A stretch of DNA of 64,000 bases from Deltaproteobacteria bacterium (GTDB lineage: Bacteria; Myxococcota_C; UBA6777), in assembly GCA_006226375.1 (NCBI GenBank), contig SBHC01000004.1, forward strand, positions 1 through 64,000, written 5' to 3'. The position numbers were made by a program, and so were the translations under genes. Shown here piece after piece: positions 36,171 to 45,714 of this stretch; position 1 is the stretch's first letter, and each line of letters opens with the position of its first letter. A model generated the notes under the pieces. The model did not search any database. It was not told where the DNA came from and worked only from the letters and a program-made list of their open reading frames with translations.

Positions 36171-36902
36171 TCAGGAGAGGCGTCGAAGCTTCTCTACGAC
36201 CTTTTGGATGGACATCAACTCTGCATCGTTGAGCAGAGAGCGGTGGAGGATATCTTGGATGCGCTGGAGGAGGAACTCTCTGGGTTCTGCGCTGTAGAAA
36301 TCCAGGTCATCCAGCCATCGTGTCAGGCTGGCATGGGCTTGCTTTCGAGCGCGAACGATAGAGTCTTGGGTTGCGTTGGAGACTGCTGGCGTTGTGTTGC
36401 TGGAGAGCGTTCGGACTGTCTCGTAGCAGGCACAAGCGATGGCGTGAGAGAGGTTCATGGAGCCATGTAGGTCGTCGGTGGGGAGTTCCACCAGAAAGGT
36501 ACATTGTTGGGTTTCTTCCCGGAGCAAACCTGTCGCCTCTCGACCAAACACAAGGGCGCTGTGACCCAGCCAATCGGGTTGTCGCTCGGAGACTTGAGCC
36601 AGCACCTCATGATAGGGGCCATCGAGGCGTCGCAATCGACCTTGTCGTCGGGTGAATCCAAACGACAGCAGGCGTGAGGAGAGGGCTTCTTCCAGCGACG
36701 ACACAACCTCGGCCTGCTCTGCGATAGAGTAAGCAAACATGGCGAGGGTTTGACAGGCTTGGCTGCGGAAGTCGCAAGGGTTGACCAGAACCAGCTGATG
36801 AAAGCCGTAGTTGCTCATGGCCCGACAGACCGCGCCGACGTTTTCGGGGAGCTGGGGTTCTACCAGGACAACAGTGGGACGTGGGGGTGGGGTAGGGGAC
36901 AT
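36171..36902 (-). CDS. trmJ: SPOUT RNA methyltransferase, TrmJ-like
   Basis: 243 residues. TVVLVEPQLPENVGAVCRAMSN opens the SPOUT fold; LVLVNPCDFRSQAC, the AdoMet-binding knot FGREATGLLREE (about residue 120) and LHGSMNLSHAIACACYE (about 145) are typical of TrmJ (tRNA Cm32/Um32) and its relatives. The C-terminal helical domain is present. It starts 4 bp before the stop of the upstream outer-membrane protein gene on the minus strand. Substrate specificity is inferred from family only. Confidence 0.88.
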   Translation of the reverse strand: MSPTPPPRPTVVLVEPQLPENVGAVCRAMSNYGFHQLVLVNPCDFRSQACQTLAMFAYSIAEQAEVVSSLEEALSSRLLSFGFTRRQGRLRRLDGPYHEVLAQVSERQPDWLGHSALVFGREATGLLREETQQCTFLVELPTDDLHGSMNLSHAIACACYETVRTLSSNTTPAVSNATQDSIVRARKQAHASLTRWLDDLDFYSAEPREFLLQRIQDILHRSLLNDAELMSIQKVVEKLRRLS

Positions 36903-36906
36903 GAGT

Positions 36907-38496
36907 TTAGAAGCGCCAGTCGATCTCGGCGGAGATGAGAGGACCCACAGCGCTTGCTACGTTGCGATTGACGGTGTTCGGGTTGACACCAGCGCCACCG
37001 AGGGCTCCGGATAGGATGAAGGTGTTGGGTCCACCTCGTCCCCACAGGTACGTGCGGATGCCGATGGTTCCCTGAAACCACGAGACCGTTCCTCCACCTC
37101 CAGCAAGGTACAAGGTGACTTGCTGGGTGAGCGGGATGTTGATCTCTCCGTGAATGGCGCCCACCTGGAAGGTCAGCCGACTGTCGGTCACGCCGAGAAC
37201 CGAAGGCGCCAGCACGAGCTGGTTGTAGAAGATCAGGTTGAGACCGTCGACAGCGCCCAAGCGAATCCCTTGCATCAGCAGCATGCCGCTGATCCCGCCC
37301 ACGACGCCCTGGTAACCAATCCCCAGCATCAACTCAATGTAGCTTGTGCTGTAGCTAAAGATGGCCAGGAGGTTGGATGAAGCATGAGAGTTGGGTGACC
37401 CCAAGGTAAAGGTGGTCGGCGACATCGCAATTTCAATCTTGAACGGTAGCTCAAAGGTGTAGCTGATGCTGGAGAAGGAGAGGAACGAGACCGCGCTGGC
37501 GTCGACCCCAATGATCGGGGACAACCCAAAGCGAAGACGCCAATACGCTCCCGGACGTGCGGGGAAAAACAGGCGCTGGGTGAGCGGCTTTTGCGTGGTC
37601 TCAAAGTAGTCTTTGGCATACGCTCGGTCACCTCGGCCCAGGCGGCCGCTGGCCGAATTGGAAGAGACCTTGGTGAGAAGAATGACCGCCGTGAGGTTCA
37701 TGCTTGGCTTGCTCACGGTCTTGTCAGCTTCCGGGTCGTACTTTCGGATCAAACGGTGAGCTCGGATGGCAATTCGATCGCCTTTCTGCAGCCCGTCTTT
37801 GGAGCCTTTGTTGATCACAACAAACCCACGACTCACCCGAATCACTCGACCTTTGATCCGCTCAAGCTTGTTTTCTTTGTACTTGTCGAAGCGGTTTTTT
37901 GAGGAGCCGTCATCCTGTTGAGGACCTGCTTGAGCAGGCTCTCTCCGCTTCGGCGGTTGGACTTGAGCTGGGGTTCTCTTCACAGGAGGAGCCAGCTGAA
38001 CAGGCTTGGTCTTGACGGCCTTGGCCTGGCCCGGCGTTACTTGTACACCTGATGAGGTGATGGGGATCGGACGGTTGGGTTGAATCAGGCTTAACACCCG
38101 AAATTTGTACTGTGCCACGTCGAGAAGAAGCAGGGTTCCTTCCTGACGTACACCAATGACGTCGGAGCCTTTGGCCTGCTGGCTGACCACCTTGGGTTGC
38201 TGGGGGTTGCTCACGTCCACCACCAACAAACCTGCGCGTCGACAGGCCACATACAGGTACGGTCCCCAACGCAGGATCTGGGCTGGGACTTGCGGCAGCG
38301 TAAGCGTACTGAGCGGAGCATCGGTCGGTTTGGCCTTGGCTGCAAAGAACTTCAACGTAGCGTCCTTGCGCTTCCAGGTCCAACCTTGTGCTGCAACGGT
38401 GGAGTTTGCAGGTGGAGGAGTTTGGGCCTCTGCCGCAGCACTCATACCCAACCCAACCCACACCACCAACAATCCCAAGCAGAGGTTTCGTTTCAT
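36907..38496 (-). CDS. Outer-membrane protein with LVIVD-like propeller and FlgT-like domain
   Basis: About 529 residues from the ATG at 38496 (AAAGGGGAAC upstream, then a signal peptide MKRNLCLGLLVVW). Order: a short beta-propeller segment (LYVACRRAGLLVVDVSNPQQP; about residues 70-160), a basic Pro/Gln linker, an SH3-like FlgT-C-type module (RVIRVSRGFVVINKGSKDG; about 235-310), and a C-terminal beta-rich region ending in aromatic Trp-Arg-Phe, the usual sign of a beta-barrel. An unusual combination. Gap to the TrmJ gene is 4 bp. No function is recognised. Confidence 0.72.
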   Translation of the reverse strand: MKRNLCLGLLVVWVGLGMSAAAEAQTPPPANSTVAAQGWTWKRKDATLKFFAAKAKPTDAPLSTLTLPQVPAQILRWGPYLYVACRRAGLLVVDVSNPQQPKVVSQQAKGSDVIGVRQEGTLLLLDVAQYKFRVLSLIQPNRPIPITSSGVQVTPGQAKAVKTKPVQLAPPVKRTPAQVQPPKRREPAQAGPQQDDGSSKNRFDKYKENKLERIKGRVIRVSRGFVVINKGSKDGLQKGDRIAIRAHRLIRKYDPEADKTVSKPSMNLTAVILLTKVSSNSASGRLGRGDRAYAKDYFETTQKPLTQRLFFPARPGAYWRLRFGLSPIIGVDASAVSFLSFSSISYTFELPFKIEIAMSPTTFTLGSPNSHASSNLLAIFSYSTSYIELMLGIGYQGVVGGISGMLLMQGIRLGAVDGLNLIFYNQLVLAPSVLGVTDSRLTFQVGAIHGEINIPLTQQVTLYLAGGGGTVSWFQGTIGIRTYLWGRGGPNTFILSGALGGAGVNPNTVNRNVASAVGPLISAEIDWRF

Positions 38497-38531
38497 TGTG
38501 TTCCCCTTTCTTTCCTTCGTGTTGAGTTGAA

Positions 38532-39122
38532 TTAGGGCTGGCTCGGAGGAGGAACGGGAGTGTCCTGTTGTCCACTTGGAAACGGATTTCCACCGCCGGG
38601 CAATCCTCCGCCAAAGGAGCACTTGCTGTAAAACTCCCCACATTGTTGTTGAAAGGTGACCATGTCGATGCCTTTCGACATCTCTCTAGAGTCAATAGGG
38701 TCGCCACACGTTTTACCTGCCATCGCAGATTTTACCTGCTCCATGTACGATTTGGTGGCTTTCATGCAGTCCGCCCACACTTTTACGGTCACATTGCACT
38801 GGCTGAACTGTTGCATGGCCTGGGTCGCGTAGGCGCTCGCTCCAAGGGCGGCGCTGGCTTCACAGTTCTGCTTGAGCTGCTCACAGGTCTCTTTTCCGTC
38901 GGACGATCCTGAGATGAGTGCCGAGATCTGACACGACGTTTTGATAAAGTCTTCATTGAAGACCTCTTTGGTGAGCACTTCGGCCAGGGTTTTTTGTTCT
39001 TCACTGGTTAGGCTGCCCATCGGCTTTGTGCCTTCAACACCTGGGTTATCAAGGCTTGCTCCACAAGCCCACAGCCATCCACAACACACGAAACAAAGAC
39101 AAATGCTCAAATACCTACGCAT
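38532..39122 (-). CDS. Cysteine-containing lipoprotein
   Basis: 196 residues from the ATG at 39122 (GGAG upstream). Signal peptide ending in the lipobox WLWACGAS. The mature region has about nine Cys (CQISAL, CEQLKQNC, CNVTVKVWADC, CGDP, QQCGEFYSKC), so disulfides are likely, and a Pro/Gly-rich tail. Not a family I recognise. It precedes the outer-membrane protein by 35 bp and probably shares its transcript. Confidence 0.7.
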   Translation of the reverse strand: MRRYLSICLCFVCCGWLWACGASLDNPGVEGTKPMGSLTSEEQKTLAEVLTKEVFNEDFIKTSCQISALISGSSDGKETCEQLKQNCEASAALGASAYATQAMQQFSQCNVTVKVWADCMKATKSYMEQVKSAMAGKTCGDPIDSREMSKGIDMVTFQQQCGEFYSKCSFGGGLPGGGNPFPSGQQDTPVPPPSQP

Positions 39123-39472
39123 ACTTACGCTCCATTCTTTCGGAAACCTCTTCACGGTGTGGTCCGTTTTGCACAACACACAACGCGTTTCTTTGGCTTT
39201 CATGAAATACGTGTTCATTCTGAAGACACAGCGAGACACTGTCAAGATCAGTGTCTTGCGGCTTCCACCCTACACAGGAGGGCAGAATGTGGTCCCAGCT
39301 TGAACTTTTGGAGCGATGGAGAGTCCAAGCTCTAGGGAAGCCTGATGAGGTACATGAAAATTTGTACAGGTTCTCTCGTTTCAAGGGTTGGCAGAACCTG
39401 CTTGTTTTGTTATACCTCTGGAATATGAATTTTAGATGTTCCTGCTACAATTTCTTCGGGGTGTAGTCGCGT
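39123..39472. other. 350-bp gene-free divergent promoter region
   Basis: Between the lipoprotein gene (minus strand) and the repeat-domain gene (plus strand). I see no gene, hairpin terminator or known regulatory element here; it presumably carries the two divergent promoters. Confidence 0.5.
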
Positions 39473-40132
39473 ATGACCAACTTGTACCGCGGTCAAATGT
39501 CGAAAGAGGAAGGCAAACAGAAGCTGCAACACCTTGCAGCTCGGCTTGGACTTTCCCAGAATGCAATTCGAATCCGTCGGATGCCCGGTTCCCGTCTGGG
39601 TAAGATGCTGTCGTTTACATTCCAGGATATACCCATCTCGCGAGGGTGCGATTCGCAGCCCACAGCCGAAGGCAACGAAGCTTGTTTGATCATTTGGTTG
39701 GGCGACTTGGTCCGAAACATTGAACGTCGGATTGAAACATTTGAAGAGGCCTTCTACGCTGAAGGAGGTCACCTTCTTCCAGCCCAAGCCGACCCTTACG
39801 CTGAGACGCGCTCCAACGCCTACCGGGGCAACATGACGGAGGAAGAAGCTCTACAACGATTGGAGCGGGCGCTCCAGCGTCTTGGCATTTCCAAAGACGA
39901 CGTCAACGTGAAGTGGAACCCCGACACAGGGGTTGCCCGTCTTCGAATGCGTCTTCAATCCGGTCGCGTGGTGGAGAAATTCAGTTCCCAACAGAAGGAC
40001 TCACGTACCAACCTCTGCGCTCTCACCATGTGGCTGCAAACGCGCGCCAAAAATTGGGAGCGAGGCATTGAACGTGATATGGACCGATTGTTTGCCGCCA
40101 ACCTGCTACCTCTAACGCCAGAAGGAGAGTGA
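39473..40132 (+). CDS. Protein of two tandem copies of an unknown domain
   Basis: 219 residues. The opening NLYRGQMSKEEGKQKLQHLA recurs near residue 115 as AYRGNMTEEEALQRLERAL; both are followed by LGI/LGL, a short beta segment, a second conserved helix (CLIIWLGDLVRNIERRIETF versus CALTMWLQTRAKNWERGIER) and an acidic end. The protein is an internal duplication of about 105 residues. No database family is recognised. It is 4 bp upstream of the J-domain gene and likely co-translated. Confidence 0.7.
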   Translation: MTNLYRGQMSKEEGKQKLQHLAARLGLSQNAIRIRRMPGSRLGKMLSFTFQDIPISRGCDSQPTAEGNEACLIIWLGDLVRNIERRIETFEEAFYAEGGHLLPAQADPYAETRSNAYRGNMTEEEALQRLERALQRLGISKDDVNVKWNPDTGVARLRMRLQSGRVVEKFSSQQKDSRTNLCALTMWLQTRAKNWERGIERDMDRLFAANLLPLTPEGE

Positions 40133-40136
40133 TGCC

Positions 40137-40940
40137 ATGATACGCAAAGTCCGCATCCGTCTTCTCACCGAACACGGGAACACCCTGGCGATGATGCAGG
40201 AAGAAACCGAGCACTCTCGCTGGCCCAAAGCCTGGGGAGAGTTGGCCAAGGTGCTCCAGACAACGCTCGACCCTCTGCTTAAAACTTACAACAAAATCAC
40301 CCAAACGCTCCTTCAGTTGGAAGAATGGGAGCTGTTGGAGATCGATTGGCTGGACGAAGAAGAGCCGTTTTGGCCTTTTGAAATCGATGTGGATCTTGTC
40401 GAGCTTCTGCACCACGACGATGGCGAAGACGTGGCCAACCTGTTCCTCAAAACCTTGGATGATCTCAACGAACTCAACGGGTTCGACCTTCGCATTTGGT
40501 TGGGGGGACGACGAGGCAGTCTTAAGCGCACCCGACAGGCTGTTGTTGAACAGGCCGAAGAGTATGGCATTGAAGTGGAGCAACCTCGCTCCCGCAAGCG
40601 CTCCAAAAAGAAGAAGGACAAAAAGCATTCTTCCAAAGACCGAAAGAAGCGGCAGTGGCGTCGCACGTACTCTTGGGGAGGGTTGGACGATGAAGAGGTG
40701 GGCGATGACGCCTCCTGGCAGAAACAGAGCGCTCAACTTTCGGAGAGCGCCCAGTTCTTTCTCAGCTACACTTCGCTGTCGTGGCCTTGTTCTGTTGTGG
40801 AGCTGAACAAAGCCTGGCACAAAGCCTTGCACAACTCACACCCCGACAAGTTCCCCAACGATCCAGGGGCCAAAGACCGGACCCAGCTGATCAATGTGGG
40901 GTACAACGAGTTGAAGTCGATCATCCAGCGCTCGGCGTAG
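40137..40940 (+). CDS. Protein with a C-terminal J domain
   Basis: 267 residues. The N-terminal two thirds is of unknown fold with acidic and Lys/Arg-rich parts (RKRSKKKKDKKH near residue 158-170). The last about 60 residues form a J-like domain with the signature HPD at 235-237 (NSHPDKFPND) followed by a final helix, so it may recruit a DnaK-type chaperone. J domains are usually N-terminal; here it is C-terminal. It follows the duplicated-domain gene by 4 bp. The gene ends 20 bp inside the convergent 5-formyl-THF cyclo-ligase gene. Confidence 0.78.
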   Translation: MIRKVRIRLLTEHGNTLAMMQEETEHSRWPKAWGELAKVLQTTLDPLLKTYNKITQTLLQLEEWELLEIDWLDEEEPFWPFEIDVDLVELLHHDDGEDVANLFLKTLDDLNELNGFDLRIWLGGRRGSLKRTRQAVVEQAEEYGIEVEQPRSRKRSKKKKDKKHSSKDRKKRQWRRTYSWGGLDDEEVGDDASWQKQSAQLSESAQFFLSYTSLSWPCSVVELNKAWHKALHNSHPDKFPNDPGAKDRTQLINVGYNELKSIIQRSA

Positions 40941-41508
40941 ACGGCGTGGTCGGCCAGCATCCGGCTTCGGTGCAGATCCAATCGAGGGGCTCATCGGTGG
41001 GTTCTGTCGGAACGGTAGAGCGCTCTTGCTCGCTGTAGGCGACTCCCACCGCGAGGATCGACTTCTGGCTTCGCAGCGCTTGTAAGGTTCGATCGTAGAA
41101 CCCTCCGCCGTAGCCTAGACGGTGTCCTTGGGATGTAAATGCAAGAAGCGGCACCAAGAGCACGTCGGGAACGCAGGCCGCTGCAGAGGTTGGAGGGACT
41201 TGCGTGTGAAAGACTCCCTTTTCCAGCGGATCTCCCGGCGCCCAGGCCCGAAACACAAGAGGGGTGTTTTTCTGGAGAACGACCGGCAGGCACAGCGGAT
41301 GCCCACGTTGGTGGAGGAACTCCAGGGTGGGAAGCGGGTTCATCTCGCTGCGCATGGGAGCGTATCCGGCGACAACAGCTGAAGGATTCAGGGAGAGGGT
41401 GGACAGAAAGTGCTCGCGCAACAAGACGCCGACTTGAGGTCCGTGCTGTTTTGCTGCAGCGGCGCGACGCATCAGCATCTCTTGGCGAAGTTGGGATTTG
41501 GAGGTCAA
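40921..41508 (-). CDS. 5-formyltetrahydrofolate cyclo-ligase
   Basis: 195 residues, normal for the family. The signature LGYGGGFYDRTL (nucleotide-binding, about residue 131-142) and VPDVLLVPLLAFT are typical; the N-terminal Lys/Arg (SKSQLRQEMLMRR) contributes to ATP binding. It converts 5-formyl-THF to 5,10-methenyl-THF using ATP. Its 3' end overlaps the convergent J-domain gene by 20 bp. Confidence 0.9.
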   Translation of the reverse strand: MTSKSQLRQEMLMRRAAAAKQHGPQVGVLLREHFLSTLSLNPSAVVAGYAPMRSEMNPLPTLEFLHQRGHPLCLPVVLQKNTPLVFRAWAPGDPLEKGVFHTQVPPTSAAACVPDVLLVPLLAFTSQGHRLGYGGGFYDRTLQALRSQKSILAVGVAYSEQERSTVPTEPTDEPLDWICTEAGCWPTTPSTPSAG

Positions 41509-41542
41509 TCCGTTGTTCCTGTGGGAGGGGTTGGGGTGGGTT

Positions 41543-42334
41543 TTATTCTTCGCGCTGGAGGTTGCGCAAGGAGAAGATCTGGTTGGGAAGCTCGACCTTG
41601 AAGGCGATGTCTTTCATCTCTACTTCGGTCCAGGTGCCTCGCTTAAGCTTGTTCTCCATCCGAATCTTGGTGGGGTAAGCGCGGCCTGCGTAGGTTTTGA
41701 TCTTGCTCATGGTCATCACCTTCAAGAGGCGGCCGGACGCAGCGTACATCTCGGATTTGACCGGCACCAGGTGCTTTTTGGTGATCCAATACTTGCGCTT
41801 GGGGTAGGTTTGACCGGGTTTCTTCTGGTTCAACTCCAGGATGTAACAATCATGCTTGCCTACCTTGGTCGTTCCAAGCAGTTTGGTGCTATAGTTTTCG
41901 CGCATGGAGCGAGCTTCCAGCATGTCTTCGTAGGAGAAGTCACTGCCCATCATCGATTGACGAAGCATGTGACCGGAGATCTTCACGACCTTCTCCGCAG
42001 ACGGCAGGTACATCCAAAGGTTGTCACCAATCTTGAGGTACTTGATGCCCTTGTCGCGAGCCGGGGACAAGAACACGGAGTAGGATGTGTCTTGGCCTTT
42101 GGAGTAGCTCAACATCTTCTTTTCTCGGGTCCGACCTCTCTTGTGGATTCGCATCACCGAGGTGGTTTTCCGGCTGTCGAAGACCATGTTTTTGTCCATC
42201 GCCTTGATGATATCATCAGCGGTCATCTTCTTGGTGGCTGGTCGCTTGGTAGGCTTTTCGGCCTGTACCTGGGGGTGAACAACAGCCAGCAGGGCAAAAC
42301 ACAACAGGCCCAACAGCCCGGTTGATTTTCGCAT
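41543..42334 (-). CDS. LolA-like outer-membrane lipoprotein-sorting protein
   Basis: 263 residues from the ATG at 42334 (GAGGAG upstream). Signal peptide MRKSTGLLGLLCFALLAVV. The body (DIIKAMDKN, KYLKIGDNLWMYLPSAEKVVKISGHM, SFSYEDM-type stretch) matches the LolA-like 'outer membrane lipoprotein-sorting' family found beside MacB/LolC-type permeases and RND genes. Probably periplasmic. It is the last gene of a minus-strand operon with two FtsX-type permeases, an ATPase and an outer-membrane protein. Confidence 0.85.
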   Translation of the reverse strand: MRKSTGLLGLLCFALLAVVHPQVQAEKPTKRPATKKMTADDIIKAMDKNMVFDSRKTTSVMRIHKRGRTREKKMLSYSKGQDTSYSVFLSPARDKGIKYLKIGDNLWMYLPSAEKVVKISGHMLRQSMMGSDFSYEDMLEARSMRENYSTKLLGTTKVGKHDCYILELNQKKPGQTYPKRKYWITKKHLVPVKSEMYAASGRLLKVMTMSKIKTYAGRAYPTKIRMENKLKRGTWTEVEMKDIAFKVELPNQIFSLRNLQREE

Positions 42335-42436
42335 CGTATTTTCTCCTCTTCGGTAGGTGTGTGTTTCATCAAAGAGAAACAACAAGCACAAGAGACGGAG
42401 CTTGCGCAACGCCTCTTGTGTATACGTTTGGACGGT

Positions 42437-43684
42437 TCAGTCTCGCAAAGCTTCAACAGGATCCATGCGCGACGCTTGGATGGCAGGCCACAACGTCCCA
42501 ACGATGGTGGCGAGGACGCCAACAGCCAGACCAATCATAATGCTGTTCATGGTGATGGCTCCTTTCATCGTCTGCTGGATCGGGAAGGGCAACTTGGACA
42601 CCGCTTCGGTTCCAAACGATACCCCTGTTGTGATCATCGGTATCGACGCCAGGCTCGCGAGTATGACCCCTATCATCGCGCCAATGGAACCCAGTACGAG
42701 GCCTTCGGTGAGGAAGACGCCAGCGACTTTGCCGGGGGTAAAGCCCAGCGCCATCATAATACCAACTTCGTCTCGACGCTCCAACACAGACATGGTCATG
42801 GTGTTCATCAGGCCGACGCCAGCGATAAACACAACAAAGCCACCGATGATAAACATAAAGATGTTGGCCATGCCCATCATCTGTCCAAAGGAGTTTTGTT
42901 TCCAGCTTTGGGCCATGGTTCTTTTGGGCATTTGGACTTTGCTGAGCGGCGCTTTGAGGCTATCTCCAGCGCGTCGATCCCGGCCAAACACAAGCAACGA
43001 CGAGAGCTGGTTGGGAATGTCCAGGAAGTACTGGGCTGACTTCAATGACACAAAGAACATCTTGTCGACGCTCACTGTACCCGTTGTAACAATACCCACG
43101 ACTTTGACCCGCAACGCTGACATTGAGTCGTCGACGGTCTTGCCGATCAATACGAGTGAATCCCCGACTTTGGCGTTGAGACGATCGGCCAAGCGAAAGC
43201 CCAGCACGATCTCCTTGCCTGTGCTTCGGATCATCCGCCCTTTGCTGATGCTCTTGTCGAGCTTTAGGACGTTCTTCTCGACCTCTGGATCGATGCCCAG
43301 ACCAGGTCCAGGAGCCTGCTTGCCTTCGATCTTGCCCGTCTTGGGATTTTTGACCGTGTTGTCGATGAAAGCGCCCAATTCAACGCGCGGTGCAACCGTG
43401 ACCACGCCTGGGATCTTTTTGATGTCTTGGATCAAGCGCTTGGCGTCACCGACAAAGTAGGAGCCTTTGCTCAAGCGCGGCTCCTTGATGACTTTCTCAT
43501 GGACCACGCGGTAGTGACCGATTTGGTCGATCAACCCATCCATCATCATGTCGATGGCGCCTTCCATCAGGACGGAGTACATCATGATACCGGCGGAGCA
43601 CAGCACGACAGCAGAGATGGTTAAGAACGAACGACTTTTCTTGCGGCCTAGATTCTTGAGGCCCAATTTTAGAAGTAGTTTCAT
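42437..43684 (-). CDS. FtsX/LolC-type ABC permease (first)
   Basis: 415 residues. One TM at the N-terminus (RSFLTISAVVLCSAGIMMYS), a large periplasmic MacB_PCD domain (about 50-270), and three C-terminal TMs (FIIGGFVVFIAGVGLMNTMT and on) give the FtsX/MacB/LolC topology. It ends with DPVEALRD, typical of the family. It starts 5 bp after the stop of the second permease and forms a heterodimeric transporter with it. Confidence 0.9.
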   Translation of the reverse strand: MKLLLKLGLKNLGRKKSRSFLTISAVVLCSAGIMMYSVLMEGAIDMMMDGLIDQIGHYRVVHEKVIKEPRLSKGSYFVGDAKRLIQDIKKIPGVVTVAPRVELGAFIDNTVKNPKTGKIEGKQAPGPGLGIDPEVEKNVLKLDKSISKGRMIRSTGKEIVLGFRLADRLNAKVGDSLVLIGKTVDDSMSALRVKVVGIVTTGTVSVDKMFFVSLKSAQYFLDIPNQLSSLLVFGRDRRAGDSLKAPLSKVQMPKRTMAQSWKQNSFGQMMGMANIFMFIIGGFVVFIAGVGLMNTMTMSVLERRDEVGIMMALGFTPGKVAGVFLTEGLVLGSIGAMIGVILASLASIPMITTGVSFGTEAVSKLPFPIQQTMKGAITMNSIMIGLAVGVLATIVGTLWPAIQASRMDPVEALRD

Positions 43685-43689
43685 TGGTA

Positions 43690-44919
43690 TTAGCTCCCTG
43701 CCAAGACGTCACGAGGTTCAAGTCGTGTGATGCGCCAGGCGGGCCAAAGCGAACCCAGCACAGAGACAACCACGCCGACGAGGATGGCGGTGATCACGAG
43801 GTCAACGCTGAATGAGAAGTAGATGGTGCTGGCCACACTCATCGTGGTGACCTCTTCGTAGCCGGTTCCAGCAGGGATTGTGAACCCGTACGCTTCGAAG
43901 TAGAGGGCTCCTGCGCTTCCGATGGCTGCCCCAATGAGGCTTCCAAACAGTCCGAGCGCGCCCGCTTCCATCGCAAACATTCTCATGATCCAGCTGCTGC
44001 GCATTCCTTGGGCCATCATCATGCCGATCTCGCCGCGGCGTTCGTATCCGCTCATCAACAGGGTGTTTGCGATTCCAATGGCGGCAACCAGAAGAATCAG
44101 AGCGATCATAATGTTAAAGATCTTGCGACGCATTTGTTGCAGGTCGATGATCTCTTGGGCTTTGTGTTGCCAGGTTCGGGGGAAGTTCTTGGGTGACACA
44201 GAGCCTGCGACCGCTGCGGCTGCCACGGAGTCTTTGCGGTTGGGCAAACGCGCGATGACATCTACAGCTCCCTTGGGCATCTGCAAGAGCTTTCGTCCTG
44301 TCTCCATGGAGACATAGATCGACATCGAATCGACCAGCATGTTGCCCACGGAGAGGATATCACGGATGGTGAAGTCCAGAGCGTTGAGAGAGCCCGCCTT
44401 TGTCCGAACCACCAAGGTGAGGCGGTCACCGACCTTCTTCTTGAAAGTCTTCGCGAGATCCGCGCCGATGTAAAGGGAGTTCTCTCCTTTGACCAGCTTA
44501 CGCTTCTTGCGAGCGTAATGGGAGAATCGATAGGCCTTCTCTGCAGCTTCGGCAGGCAATGCGATGCCGCGACAGCGAATGGTGTTGACGCCGTCACCTA
44601 GCTCTGCTGTGAAGACAATGCGCTGAAACACAGTCGCTTTCGGCCACTTCTTCTGGATCGCCTGTACGGTCTTTTGAGGCTCTTGGACCAGGATATCCAA
44701 AGGCATGTTTTCCTCTTCTTTGAGGTAGCCTTTCTTCATGACCCGGAGGTGACCAAAGTCGGTGTCGATATCGACGCGAATGAACGTATCTTCTACGCCA
44801 CGAACCATTCCGTAGGCCATGATCAGGCCCATCACACCGACAATGACGGTGAGCACGGAGAGGATCGTGCGTTTGAAGTTCCGAAACAAGTTCCGGAACG
44901 CTAGCTTTGCCAACATCAT
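43690..44919 (-). CDS. FtsX/LolE-type ABC permease (second)
   Basis: 409 residues, same topology as its neighbour: N-terminal TM (ILSVLTVIVGVMGLIMAYGM), periplasmic domain to about 270, three C-terminal TMs, ending in the family motif EPRDVLAGS. It lies between the ATPase gene (3 bp) and the other permease (5 bp). The pair plus ATPase resembles LolCDE, which releases lipoproteins from the inner membrane, or MacB-type mechanotransmitters. Confidence 0.9.
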   Translation of the reverse strand: MMLAKLAFRNLFRNFKRTILSVLTVIVGVMGLIMAYGMVRGVEDTFIRVDIDTDFGHLRVMKKGYLKEEENMPLDILVQEPQKTVQAIQKKWPKATVFQRIVFTAELGDGVNTIRCRGIALPAEAAEKAYRFSHYARKKRKLVKGENSLYIGADLAKTFKKKVGDRLTLVVRTKAGSLNALDFTIRDILSVGNMLVDSMSIYVSMETGRKLLQMPKGAVDVIARLPNRKDSVAAAAVAGSVSPKNFPRTWQHKAQEIIDLQQMRRKIFNIMIALILLVAAIGIANTLLMSGYERRGEIGMMMAQGMRSSWIMRMFAMEAGALGLFGSLIGAAIGSAGALYFEAYGFTIPAGTGYEEVTTMSVASTIYFSFSVDLVITAILVGVVVSVLGSLWPAWRITRLEPRDVLAGS

Positions 44920-44922
44920 GCT

Positions 44923-45615
44923 CTAGCCCTCCAGTCCGTCATCAACAATCTTTCCGTCGAGCAGACGGACTACGCGGGGGATGGCTTCCATCAGCATGGG
45001 GTCGTGGGTGGAGAGCACAAAGGTGACGCCCTCTTCCTGGTTGAGCTGAACCATCTGCTCGACGATCGACATGGATGTTTTGGAGTCGAGGTTGGCGGTG
45101 GGCTCGTCGGCGAGGATCAGAGCGGGCTTCTTCACTAGCGCCCGGGCGATCGCCACACGTTGTTGCTGTCCACCTGACATCTCACCGGGGCGACGGTTGG
45201 CCAGCTGACCAATGCCCAACGAGTCCAGCAGCGGCATGATGATATCTTTGCGTTCACTGGGTTTGGTGGTGCCTTCGATCTGCAGAGCAAACTCTACGTT
45301 CTCGTAAGCGGTGAACACCGGAATCAGGTGAAACGACTGGAAGATAAAGCCAACCTTTTGGCTGCGGATATGAGCCAGTTCTTTTTTGCTCACGCCCACC
45401 ACGCCCTGACCATCGATCAAAACTTCCCCTGAAGTTGGAGTGTCGAGGCAACCGATGATGTTGAGAAGGGTGGACTTGCCTGAACCCGACGGTCCAACAA
45501 TCGCGGACATTTCTCCTTTGTGGATGGTCAACGAAACATCATCCAACGCACGCACTTCGTTCGCGCCTGGGTTGAAGATACGGGATACATGGTTACAAGT
45601 CGCAGCAGCTTGCAC
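44923..45615 (-). CDS. LolD/MacB-type ABC ATPase
   Basis: 230 residues. Walker [16 protein letters not shown] (about residue 40), signature [15 protein letters not shown] (about 141) and Walker [14 protein letters not shown] (about 160) are the LolD/FtsE/MacB subtype. The [11 protein letters not shown] segment is typical. It starts the three-gene ABC block and lies 3 bp before the second permease gene. Confidence 0.95.
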   Translation of the reverse strand: MQAAATCNHVSRIFNPGANEVRALDDVSLTIHKGEMSAIVGPSGSGKSTLLNIIGCLDTPTSGEVLIDGQGVVGVSKKELAHIRSQKVGFIFQSFHLIPVFTAYENVEFALQIEGTTKPSERKDIIMPLLDSLGIGQLANRRPGEMSGGQQQRVAIARALVKKPALILADEPTANLDSKTSMSIVEQMVQLNQEEGVTFVLSTHDPMLMEAIPRVVRLLDGKIVDDGLEG

Positions 45616-45714
45616 GGTTTTCTCCTTTGAGCATCAGGTCAGGCTCTTGGCCCAACCCCGATGAAGCAGGAAGCCTTCTGTTTAAGGAAGGCCTCTGTGG
45701 TGTCTGTAAAGTCA

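Noticed and set aside
41498-43460. Long plus-strand frames opposite the LolA-like and permease genes
   Set aside because: Antisense shadows of clearly recognised genes.
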